A DNA stretch of 64,000 bases from Orychophragmus violaceus. Lineage: Eukaryota > Streptophyta > Magnoliopsida > Brassicales > Brassicaceae. The notes beneath the pieces were generated by a model, which saw only the letters and a program-made list of their open reading frames with translations, did no database searches and was not told the origin of the DNA. A program made the translations under genes and the position numbers. Location of the stretch: NCBI GenBank assembly GCA_030180135.1, contig CM058239.1, positions 63,495,823-63,559,822 on the forward strand, given 5' to 3'. Below, piece by piece: positions 1-8,501 of this stretch; position 1 is the stretch's first letter; every line of letters begins with the position of its first letter.

Positions 1-554
1 CTTTTGCCTCGAGATGTTGCTGTGAGTATACAGGATGAGGACCTGAATTTTCATGACCCAAAAACGTGGCTCTACCATGTGTGGCTTAAGAAGATGGTTT
101 TGCGAGTTTTCCTTGAACCAATGGAGCATGAAAACGTCAATGATTCTTCCATGATCCAAGAAGAACCCCCAGACCCAACACCAATAGCTTTGATGAGAAC
201 AAGTGACAAACATATCCAGAGCCTTATTCAGATAAGTACTTCTTTGACTCTGTTTATTTCTCATGCAATAGGAACTATGATTATGAGTTTATTACATCCA
301 GAAAACATTAAGAAAAAGTTAAGTTTGTTCAAAGCTGAGACATGTTTATCTGTTTATAGTGACTCTCCATGACTGTAATAATACACTTGCTCTTTGCCAA
401 ATGTGTTGATCATATTGCAGGTATGAAAAAGGAGTCACCGGAGTTAGAAGATCCCTCGAAAATTGTCTTTGTGCGAACTGGAATTGGAGTTATTTGGATG
501 CAGGATAAGAAGACCATTGCTTATTTTAGGATGATCTTTGAGGTTGGAGAAAAA
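1..554 (+). pseudogene. Unrecognised host-gene exons, broken
   Basis: An open frame runs from the window edge to 372. It begins with a plausible soluble-protein stretch (acidic, Pro-rich around 'EEPPDPTP') and turns into low-complexity translation after about 230, as expected where an exon ends. A second short open stretch (about 421-530) follows a TTGCAG acceptor-like site at 415-420. I do not recognise either piece, and they need not belong to one gene. The RPS25-like and V-ATPase-like fragments follow directly, so this may be part of a mosaic of captured gene pieces. There is no convincing start or stop structure. The call as gene-derived rests only on the frame and the splice-like signals. 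Confidence 0.25.
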
Positions 555-555
555 G

Positions 556-632
556 TATTGATACACTTACGACAAGCTTCTCACTGAAGCACCCAAGTTC
601 AAGCAACCCCTTGCATTCTCTCTGACCGTTTT
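556..632 (+). pseudogene. Fragment of ribosomal protein eS25 (RPS25) gene
   Basis: Codons from 565 read TYDKLLTEAPKFKQ. After a one-base deletion near 607-608 the next frame reads P-C-I-L-S-D-R-F. This order (TYDKLLTEAPKFK then TP-x-LSDR) is the conserved core of the eukaryotic small-subunit protein eS25. Only about 22 codons are recognisable. An in-frame stop lies just upstream at 559-561, and nothing beyond SDRF matches, so it is a non-functional fragment. It lies about 85 bp from a V-ATPase subunit A fragment, an unrelated gene, which points to a captured or scrambled origin rather than decay in place. The identification is from memory of the family. Confidence 0.55.
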
Positions 633-717
633 TCTTTAGTTTTGTTTTTCCCCATTAATTTACTTAAGTTTTATGTATGATTTCCTGTTTATACATGAGT
701 TGGATTTGCTATAAGAA

Positions 718-960
718 GACACAAACGTCTACAAGGAAACAGCTGGACTGAAGCCTCATGATCTTCGTTAATGATCTTGTTCGAATGCACAAGGTTCATG
801 AGTTCTCTATCTTTTTCTTCTTCTTTAGTTCGTCTGCAGCTAACATATATTTTTTTCCTGATTTTGCAGCCTCTTTCTGTAGAGCTTGAACTAGAAATAT
901 TGGGAAATATCCTCGATGGAAACAACCCTATTACCATCGATCGTTCTTATGGAAGAGCTA
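718..960 (+). pseudogene. Fragment of V-type ATPase catalytic subunit A gene, with intron, split by element A
   Basis: The exon at 718-793 encodes NVYKETAGL, then after a frameshift VNDLVRMHK. GT at 794 and TTTTGCAG ending at 869 bound a 76-bp intron. The next exon reads PLSVELELEILGNILDG. These blocks, in this order, correspond to the N-terminal region of the vacuolar H+-ATPase catalytic subunit A (VYEETAGL / VNDPV / KPLSVELGPGILGNIFDG in the family). Retention of the intron shows a genomic rather than cDNA origin. The frameshift and substitutions at invariant positions (GPG replaced by ELE) make it non-functional. Element A is inserted at 960/961 inside this exon, and the sequence resumes after the duplicated AGCTA at 5286-5290. 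Confidence 0.6.
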
Positions 961-2084
961 TATTAGAGAGGAAGAAGAAATGAGATGAGGAGAGGCTGAA
1001 GAAGCCGAGCCTCAGTCCTAAACATAGCAAGAGAAGAAGGTTCCACAAGAAAAGAGGTGGTTCCACAAGCAAGAAAAGAGTGTTATCCAAGCAACACTCC
1101 TTGAAGAAGATTGTGCAAAGTTGGGGCACAAAATGGTCTGTGCAAAGTCAGGGCCAGATGATAATAAGATGATGGATTCAATGTGCAAAAGTGGGGCATA
1201 ATCAGATGCATATCTCGGATGTTAAACAAGAGTTAAACAAGAAGGTCACATGTTGAGTTAAGGGCTGAACAAGGGTGAAGACAAGTCACTATCACTCTTG
1301 GAAGCGTGGACTCTCTCTCTCCAGACCTACAACACGCCAAGGAAGGGAAGAGAGATGTCACTATCAGCACAAGAAGACACAAGACTTCAAATGGAAGAAG
1401 AAGATCCAACCATTGAAGTTCAAATCCGAATCTCCCTCTCTTAATCAAGGGCTGTGATTTAATGCTTTGTTTATTGTGGTCTTGACCTAATTGTATCTCT
1501 ATATAAGAGAGTCCCACGCCATTGTATCATGTTGCTAATTCACTTCACAAGTAATCAACAAGATTCTTGATATTCTCTCTTAAAGTCTTTCTCTCTTTCC
1601 TTTAGTTGTTCTTGCGGTTTCTTTCTCTTAAACTCTCATTGTGATCTTCAACAAGACACAATGTAGACTCATGTAAGAGCATGGTTGGGCTGCTAAGGCA
1701 GTCCCAAATCCACACTTGGATAGTTCTTCCATAACTAATCCAAGTGTGAGAGTCTCTCGGTTTTCCTTTAATGCTCTTACATAGTTTTGTCTTTCTTCTT
1801 TAGAACACCTCTTAGCTAATTACTGATTTGTCATCCATTATCATGAGTAAACTATCCTAATGTGATGTTAAGCTCTTGGAGACATTTTCATATAGCTTAA
1901 GTGTTCATTTGTTTGAGGTAGAATAGCTTTTGTTTCCTTCTTTAACCGCAAACCCTAGTTTCTCTCTCTAAGCGCCTTAAGAACCCTAATTGGGTCTTAG
2001 GCTTGTTTCTTCTACTCTACCTCATTCTCTTGAGCCAGACTTGTTTCTCAGATCATCCCCATGGATGCATCTGAAATTCCAACA
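961..2084 (+). repeat. 5' LTR of element A
   Basis: Begins TATTAGAGAGG and ends ATTCCAACA, giving TA...CA rather than TG...CA termini. Contains a U3 motif GTGCAAAGTTGGGGC at 1113-1127 with weaker copies downstream, a TATA-like TCTATATAAG near 1495-1505, and a three-stem foldable segment at 1671-1782 that would lie in the transcribed part. Short antisense reading frames inside it are not credible genes. Confidence 0.88.
1671..1782 (+). other. Foldable three-stem RNA structure in A-family LTR
   Basis: The closing stem pairs ATGTAAGAGCAT (1671-1682) with ATGCTCTTACAT (1771-1782), a perfect 12-bp match. Inside it are a small stem GGGCTGC (1687-1693) with GCAGTCCC (1698-1705, one bulge), and a longer stem CACACTTGGATAGTT (1711-1725) with AACTAATCCAAGTGTG (1733-1748, one bulge) closing a 7-nt loop. 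The same fold exists in the LTRs of B and C and in the solo LTR, with compensating changes in the small stem. Downstream of the TATA-like box it should be part of the RNA leader. Confidence 0.6.
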
Positions 2085-2097
2085 TGGTATCAGAGCC
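2085..2097 (+). other. Primer-binding site of A (initiator tRNA-Met)
   Basis: TGGTATCAGAGCC directly abuts the LTR end. It is the standard minus-strand primer site of plant Ty1/copia elements. The same motif follows the 5' LTRs of B (37335), C (47203) and E (8200) and, on the minus strand, those of D, F, G and I. Confidence 0.9.
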
Positions 2098-4025
2098 ACA
2101 CAAGTGGTTGGCTCATTTTTTGTTTCAAGATAGAGAGCAAAATCTGTCTTGTTATGTTTTTGCTTCCGCAAAGTTTTAAGAGGACCAAGCTTCTGTTTTT
2201 CTTGGATCCTAACCATCAAAACTTGTTGCTCTACCTTCCTTGAGAGTTAACAAGCTGTTGATGAAAAATCAGAGAGAGTAAGAGCACATCTTTGCTTCTT
2301 TCACTCTTATCTCTCTGTCTTGCTTCCGCAATGTTTTAAGATGGACCAAGCTCAGTTCACTTGGTTCCATTCTCTTTGTCATGAGTCAAACTGAGAAAAC
2401 CCTCAGTCCCTGAACCATAGACGTTCTGCTTGTTGCTCCATTGTCTTTGGGAGGCAACAAGTTCTTGTTGAGAAAAATCAGAGAAGTGTAAGAGCACATC
2501 ATTGCTTCTTTCACTCTTAACTTCTCTGGTTCTTTTTCATGTGGTTGTTTATGAGTTAAACTGAGAAAAACACTCAGTCCCTGAACCTTAAACACTTAAG
2601 TTTCTGAGTTAAACTAAGCACAACTTAGTCCCTGAACCTGAAACATTTTTTTTTCCTTTCATTCTTTTCTTTACATACTCTTATTCTCCCATACTCTCTA
2701 ATACTCTGATTTTGGCTCACATACTCTTAAATCTGAGCTTTGTCTTCCAAAATCACATTCTCATTCTCTCTCACACTCCTTTATACTCTGATGCACACAC
2801 TCTTAAATCTGAGTTGTGTCATCCATTCTCCCATTCTTCATTTTTCTTTTCTTTTCTTATTCTCTCTCTCAAAATTCACTCCTAAAGAGCCCATTCTTTT
2901 CTTTCACAGAAACTTAATCAAGCTCATGGTTCTGGCCAGACTTGTGTTGCTTGAGAATGTTATGTGTTTGTTCTTGGTGTTCTTAGGAGGAATGGAGAAG
3001 TGTTGGCAGTGAGGATCAGTCACAAAAGGAGGGTGCACACTCTAAGTGGCGGTTCAAGCTGATGTTATTGGAGTTGTGTGGTTGAGGAGCTGAAGAAGTC
3101 TCCAACAAAACCAGTGAACTCATGGAGTTGTGGATAAGCTGAAATCCTCATTATGTTGGAGCCATAACCGAGTTGGGAGTCAGCTGGTGGATGAGCTCAA
3201 GGTTCAAGGATCTTCCCAAAGAAGAAGGCGGTTTACAAGCTGTCCATTCAAAGGAGGAAGAGGCCTTGTTCAAGAAGCTGTACAAGGAGTTGTACAAGCT
3301 GTGGATGCATGGTGAAGAGCCATTCAAGGGTGCGGGGGAGCTTGTTGGATCAGTCATGGTTATGTTCCAACAAGACAAAGAATCAATCTCTCCAAACCGC
3401 AAAAGAAATCAGGCTACTTCTAAACCCTCTCATTTCTATTTCATTAAGCTTCCATCTTATGAGTTCTCTTAATTATGTGAATGTTTTCAAAGTCAAAATG
3501 TTTTAAACTTAATTCTCAAAACGTTTTAGACTTGTTTTTCTCTTAAGTATCTTGTTGTGATCATGTGTTTCAATTCAAAAACGTTTTAAAACTAATACTC
3601 AAAACGTTTCTAAACATAAAGGTTTAATGCTTAGCTAATGTTCTAAATGTCTTGCACACACTTAACATGTTTCCTTTAAACCTTTGTGTTGAAGGAAAAG
3701 ATAAAGACATGCTTGAGGAGCATTAGAAAGTGAAGGAGCTATGAGGAGCATCCGCAAGTCTTGAAGTCTTTCCAAGAGGAAGATGAGACCAACTTGAAGT
3801 TCAACTCATGAAGAGAAGGATTATCAATGTTGGGGTTAAAGGCCGGAGCACTATAGAGTCCAAGTTTCAAAGAGACACAACAAAGATCAAAGAAGTGCAT
3901 ATCAAGAAGAATCAAACCAAGGAATGCTAAGGAAAGAAAGAGTTGGAGAAAGAAGTGAGCCGTGAGTTAAGATAATGATACCAAGGTCAAGTTACATCTT
4001 GAGTAGGTGACTATACTCTTTTTGT
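2098..4025 (+). other. Non-coding interior of element A
   Basis: About 1.9 kb with no gag, protease, integrase or RT similarity in any frame. It opens with pyrimidine-rich leader sequence containing repeated 'cagtccctgaac' phrases. A better conserved block follows at about 3040-3420; its short frames (3130-3315, and an overlapping one ending at 3472) differ in reading phase between A, B and C, which argues against a protein. Four copies of the palindrome AAAACGTTTT or one-base variants lie at 3495-3610. The tail runs into the 3' hairpin. Confidence 0.6.
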
Positions 4026-4066
4026 CCTCCTTAAGGTTTTATCCCAAGAGGTTTTACTTAAGGAGG
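4026..4066 (+). other. 3' hairpin of A (copia-lineage cis element)
   Basis: CCTCCTTAAG (4026-4035) pairs perfectly with CTTAAGGAGG (4057-4066) around a 21-nt loop containing TTTTATCCCAAGAGGTTTT. TTTTTAATGAGG follows. The purine tract GCGGGGGAG is at 4153-4161, just before the 3' LTR. The same loop with other stems follows the pol stop codons of E, F, G, L and M. Confidence 0.75.
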
Positions 4067-4161
4067 TTTTTAATGAGGTAGTTCAACCGCTCCAAGCTTG
4101 GCCTTTGGTCCTCTTCTCCCTTTGGTCTTATGGAGTCCCGGCGACCAAGCTTGCGGGGGAG

Positions 4162-5285
4162 TATTAGAGAGGAAGAAGAAATGAGATGAGGAGAGGCTGA
4201 AGAAGCCGAGCCTCAGTCCTAAACATAGCAAGAGAAGAAGGTTCCACAAGAAAAGAGGTGGTTCCACAAGCAAGAAAAGAGTGTTATCCAAGCAACACTC
4301 CTTGAAGAAGATTGTGCAAAGTTGGGGCACAAAATGGTCTGTGCAAAGTCAGGGCCAGATGATAATAAGATGATGGATTCAATGTGCAAAAGTGGGGCAT
4401 AATCAGATGCATATCTCGGATGTTAAACAAGAGTTAAACAAGAAGGTCACATGTTGAGTTAAGGGCTGAACAAGGGTGAAGACAAGTCACTATCACTCTT
4501 GGAAGCGTGGACTCTCTCTCTCCAGACCTACAACACGCCAAGGAAGGGAAGAGAGATGTCACTATCAGCACAAGAAGACACAAGACTTCAAATGGAAGAA
4601 GAAGATCCAACCATTGAAGTTCAAATCCGAATCTCCCTCTCTTAATCAAGGGCTGTGATTTAATGCTTTGTTTATTGTGGTCTTGACCTAATTGTATCTC
4701 TATATAAGAGAGTCCCACGCCATTGTATCATGTTGCTAATTCACTTCACAAGTAATCAACAAGATTCTTGATATTCTCTCTTAAAGTCTTTCTCTCTTTC
4801 CTTTAGTTGTTCTTGCGGTTTCTTTCTCTTAAACTCTCATTGTGATCTTCAACAAGACACAATGTAGACTCATGTAAGAGCATGGTTGGGCTGCTAAGGC
4901 AGTCCCAAATCCACACTTGGATAGTTCTTCCATAACTAATCCAAGTGTGAGAGTCTCTCGGTTTTCCTTTAATGCTCTTACATAGTTTTGTCTTTCTTCT
5001 TTAGAACACCTCTTACCTAATTACTGATTTGTCATCCATTATCATGAGTAAACTATCCTAATGTGATGTTAAGCTCTTGGAGACATTTTCATATAGCTTA
5101 AGTGTTCATTTGTTTGAGGTAGAATAGCTTTTGTTTCCTTCTTTAACCGCAAACCCTAGTTTCTCTCTCTAAGCGCCTTAAGAACCCTAATTGGGTCTTA
5201 GGCTTGTTTCTTCTACTCTACCTCATTCTCTTGAGCCAGACTTGTTTCTCAGATCATCCCCATGGATGCATCTGAAATTCCAACA
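4162..5285 (+). repeat. 3' LTR of element A
   Basis: Direct copy of 961-2084, same length, one visible substitution. Followed by the target duplication AGCTA at 5286-5290. Confidence 0.88.
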
Positions 5286-5290
5286 AGCTA

Positions 5291-5858
5291 GTCGACATTT
5301 ACTTCACAAAAAGCTCTTGAGGAGGTAATGAAAAATGGTTCCACACTTCATCTTTGGAGAGACTTTTTATCTAGTTTCAGCTCCTGACATTGAACTATTT
5401 AAACACATAATTCATTATTAATTTCTCATAGGTGTGTCTAGTCAGGTGTCTCGTATCTTAGCTCAAAAGTTGAGAGCATAACAGAAGCATATGATGGAAT
5501 TTTCACCTTTTACGACTCAACAAAGGCTAGCCTTATCATATACCAGGTTCTCTCATCATACTCTCTTTAGTACTTTCCACACTAGCTTTTGTTCACGCGA
5601 TTGAAAGTCTCTCTTGCTCTACTGATTAAGAAACAAATGAGTCTTTACTTAAAACTCTTTGAGTGAACCACTCTTGTCTCTTTTATGTTTGTGTTTGTAG
5701 GTGGGGAGTGTAACATTCGACTTGCTCTTGCTTCTGGTGTTAGGATCATACTTGATAGTGCTTTTCATTTTCCTCGTCATCACAACCAAGATCTACATGA
5801 GAAGATCATTGAAGGAAGCAGCATAACCAGTAGTCGTTGCTGCTTTTGTGGTTGTTGT
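5291..5858 (+). pseudogene. 3' exons of an unrecognised host gene with C-terminal membrane segment
   Basis: After the AGCTA duplication the V-ATPase-like exon may continue briefly. Further on, an open segment (about 5442-5546) ends at CAG|GT. An intron ending TTTGTAG at 5700 leads into a 41-codon terminal exon at 5701-5826 that stops with TAA. That last exon encodes one strongly hydrophobic segment (DLLLLLVLGSYLIVLFIFLV) followed by a short basic tail, as in a type I membrane protein. Splice phase is compatible between the two exons. I cannot name the family. Copia D interrupts the sequence just past the stop, in what would be the 3' UTR; the UTR resumes at 17484. Confidence 0.4.
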
Positions 5859-6336
5859 TGTTAGATTTTAGAGATTAGGAAGAGATCTTGATGAGAGAAG
5901 CTCTTGTACCCGATTAGGGTTTTAAGAGCGAGAGAGAGAGTAAACCGTGAGTGAAGAGAGAAATGAGTATAGGAACAAAGTACCTTAAGTATGTATTGAT
6001 TCTCTGAGGTTACAAGACATATATAGAGAAGCTACTAGGGTTTGGTGAACAATAAACAAAGCATAAACAAGAAGAAGACAATATAGAGGTAACGGCTCCA
6101 AATGTAGAAAGCGACAGGTCCATGAGGAGAGAGAACTGCTTTTCTGCCCTTGTGATCAGTCTCTGCACCTCTGCTTTGTTCCAGACTTCTTGTACTATGT
6201 TTGGGGATTATAATCAACTATTTAGGACCGACATCACATGTTTGATCAAGTCCTAAAGTCCCCAACTTTGCACAAGACCTAGCCGGCTCTCTTTCTTGTG
6301 TTACACTCTTCTACTTCATTCTTCTTTAACTCAATA
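5859..6336 (-). repeat. 3' LTR of element D
   Basis: In plus-strand reading it starts TGTTAGATTTT and ends CTCAATA, so the sense ends are TA...CA. Contains CCCCAACTTTGCAC at 6260-6273, the complement of the shared GTGCAAAGTTGGGG motif, and TATATAG near 6018-6024. Confidence 0.85.
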
Positions 6337-6400
6337 ATCCCCCTCAAGCTTGATCATGGAGATGGAGTGATCAAGCTTGGAACCGTAGACACTTACCTCA

Positions 6401-7748
6401 TTAAAAACCTTGATATAGAAAAACCACTTGGGATAAAAACTCACAAACCTTCAAGCTAGCAGCCTTGGTGAAGATGTCTGCTAGTTGATCTGAGCTTCTT
6501 GTGTAACAAGGTAAGATCACACCTTCTTGAACATTCTGCCTCACCTTGTGACAATCCACCTCTATGTGCTTTGTTCTCTCATGAAACACTGAGTTGGAAG
6601 CTATGTGTATTGCAGCCTGATTATCACAATGCATTATGATTGGAGTTGGTTGATCAATGCCCAAATATTCAAGTAAAGCCTTCAGCCATGTCAACTCATT
6701 GGTTAGCTTTCTCATTGCCCTATATTCTGCCTCAGCACTTGAGCAAGATACCACCTTCTGCTTCTTTGTTTTCCAAGTCACAAGATTGCCTCTAATGAAT
6801 GTACAATAGCCTGAAGTGGACCTCCTATCCTCTCTATCTCCTGCCCAATCTGCATCACAATATCCCATAATCTCTGTGCTTTGATTGCACCCCATCCATA
6901 TCCCTTGGCCAGGAGCTCCATTGAGGTACCTTAGGATCCGGTCCACCATGTTCCAATGATGCATCATTGGAGCTTGCATATGCTGGCTCACTTGGTTCAC
7001 TGCAAAACACAAATCAGGCCGTGTGATAGTAAGATAAATCAGCTTACCAACCATTCTCCTATAGAGAGTAATGTCTCCAAATGGCTCCTTTGCAATCTCC
7101 CCCTCTCTTGTGACATTGTAGCCTTCTTCAAGGGGTGTCTTGGCTGTCTTTCCATTGAGCTTACCTGCTTCACTCAACAAATCAAGAGTGTACTTCCTTT
7201 GTGATAAGAAGAGACCTTCTTTAGACCGGCACACTTCTATCCCTAGGAAGTACTTTAGTTCTCCAAGGTCTTTAATATCAAAAACTGATTTTAAATGATC
7301 TTTACAACCTTGAATTCCTACCTTGTCATTCCCTGAGATGATGATATCATCCACATAAATAAGAATGACAACAATACCTCTTTGGCTTGATCATGCGTGG
7401 CAGAACCATCAGCTTGTGGTTCTTCTTGTACAGCTTCATATTCCTCTTGTACAACTTCAGGTTCCCTTTGTTGTGGCACAAGCTCTTCTCCATCACCTTG
7501 ATCATGCGTGGCAGAACCATCAGCTTGTGGTTCTTCTTGTGATTCTCCATTGCCCTCCTCATGATCAAGGTGAGTAGATTCATCCCCAATGTGAGTCTCC
7601 TCAGCCGGTTTATCCACTTGAGTCTCCTCACTCCTCTTGGGCTGAGTAATCCCAAGGCTCTCTAGGATCCTTCTCAGGTTGTTGGCATGATCAGAGGGGT
7701 TATTAGGAAGGTCCTTAAGGTTCTCCCAACTCTTCTCCTCATAGAAAC
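6401..7748 (-). pseudogene. Element D pol C-terminal half: RT palm to RNase H, with deletion
   Basis: The frame 7354-6401 carries the end of the RT catalytic motif (the residue before DD is Met instead of Val), 'DLGELKYFLGIEV', RNase H 'YCDADWAGD' and the tail 'DIFTKAASLKV'. Upstream, the acidic linker (7655-7360) jumps directly to the catalytic motif. Compared with F, about 0.8 kb (linker end plus RT fingers) is missing. The junction has CTTGAT microhomology, and a 44-bp tract with 'GGCAGAACCATCAGC' is present twice (about 7388 and 7506). A second deletion near 6450 removed the normal C-terminus and one arm of the 3' hairpin. Confidence 0.85.
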
Positions 7749-7753
7749 CCTTT

Positions 7754-8199
7754 TATTGATCATGAGAGTATCATTGTGTTAAGATTGTGTAATGCACAAG
7801 TCTTGCACAAGTCTTGCACATTATCAAAGTGCAAAGTTGGGGACAACACATTTGATGAGGCGCCAACATTATTCAGACACAAGAAAGAGAGAGAGCCGTT
7901 GGGACAGAAGGAGAGAGAGCCGTTAGGGTTTAAGGGGGGTTTTGTCTGTTGGGGACCACAAGTGGTCCACACCCTTTCTCTCACCTCCTGGCGCATCCTC
8001 AGACCTGCTCTGACCTTGTCTCCTCTCATTTTGTCTTGTTTCTACTTTAGGTTAAACCATCCATGTGTTGTAAGACCTATATATATGTTGTAACCACAAA
8101 TGAAACAAGTTAAGGGTTTTGAATCCCATTTTCTCTCTAGCTGCGCCTCCACTCTTATTCTCTCAAGAACACTCATGTTCATACTCTCAAAATCTCACA
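7754..8199 (+). repeat. 5' LTR of element E
   Basis: Begins TATTGATCATG and ends ATCTCACA (TA...CA ends). U3 contains GTGCAAAGTTGGGG at 7829-7842, a duplicated 'CAAGTCTTGCA' phrase, and a TATA-like CCTATATATAT near 8077-8087. Matches 12905-13350 in length and, by eye, in sequence. Confidence 0.9.
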
Positions 8200-8211
8200 T
8201 GGTATCAGAGC
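8200..8211 (+). other. Primer-binding site of E
   Basis: TGGTATCAGAGC abuts the 5' LTR and is complementary to the initiator tRNA-Met 3' end. About 290 bp of pyrimidine-rich, 'CTCTCGGTC'-containing leader separates it from the polyprotein start. Confidence 0.9.
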
Positions 8212-8501
8212 AATGCTCCTCATTCTCTTGATTCTCTCTCTTTAATTCTTCACTCTCTCTCGGCTGCAGCTACTCTCGGTCCAAAACCCTAATTCTCTCT
8301 ATCTTTATTCTCTCGGTTCCTAAGCTACTACTCTCTAAGTTCTTCATCCTCTCTGCTCATTAACTCTTATTCTTGTCCTAAGCTCTCATTCACTCAGTTT
8401 ACTCATACTCTCGGTCCACATAAAACCCTAGGTTTCTCGGTCCAAAGATTGTTCACTCTCGGTCCTTCAAAGTTCCAACCGCTCTCCATCAGCTGTTCAC
8501 C

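Larger units (their letters stand above)
961..5285 (+). mobile_element. Element A: complete non-autonomous copia-type LTR retrotransposon (LARD-like)
   Basis: Two 1124-bp LTRs (961-2084 and 4162-5285) flank a 2.08-kb interior with no gag or pol. The target-site duplication is AGCTA (956-960 and 5286-5290). Right after the 5' LTR is TGGTATCAGAGCC, complementary to the 3' end of plant initiator tRNA-Met. A purine tract GCGGGGGAG precedes the 3' LTR, and the copia-type 3' hairpin lies at 4026-4066. I saw one mismatch between the LTRs (near 1815 versus 5016), so insertion is recent. Copies B and C and a solo LTR are in the same window. The layout fits a large retrotransposon derivative moved by proteins of E/F/G-like elements; that trans-mobilisation is an inference. 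Confidence 0.88.

Noticed and set aside
1233..1517. Antisense and sense reading frames of 60-130 codons inside the A, B, C, E and G LTRs
   Set aside because: They repeat only because the LTRs repeat, start at arbitrary places, have no domain sense and change frame between copies.
1960..1990. CCCTAA / TTAGGG-like heptamers in many LTRs, suggesting interstitial telomere repeats
   Set aside because: Isolated 'aaccctaat' phrases within repeated LTR sequence, never in tandem.
2085..2097. TGGTATCAGAGCC motifs read as tRNA gene fragments
   Set aside because: They are primer-binding sites adjoining LTRs; no cloverleaf surrounds them.
7776..8093. 105-codon frame in the E LTR, repeated at 12894
   Set aside because: Crosses U3, TATA-like sequence and R, with no conservation in the related L LTR. 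Unlike the J/K case it is not continuous with the polyprotein.
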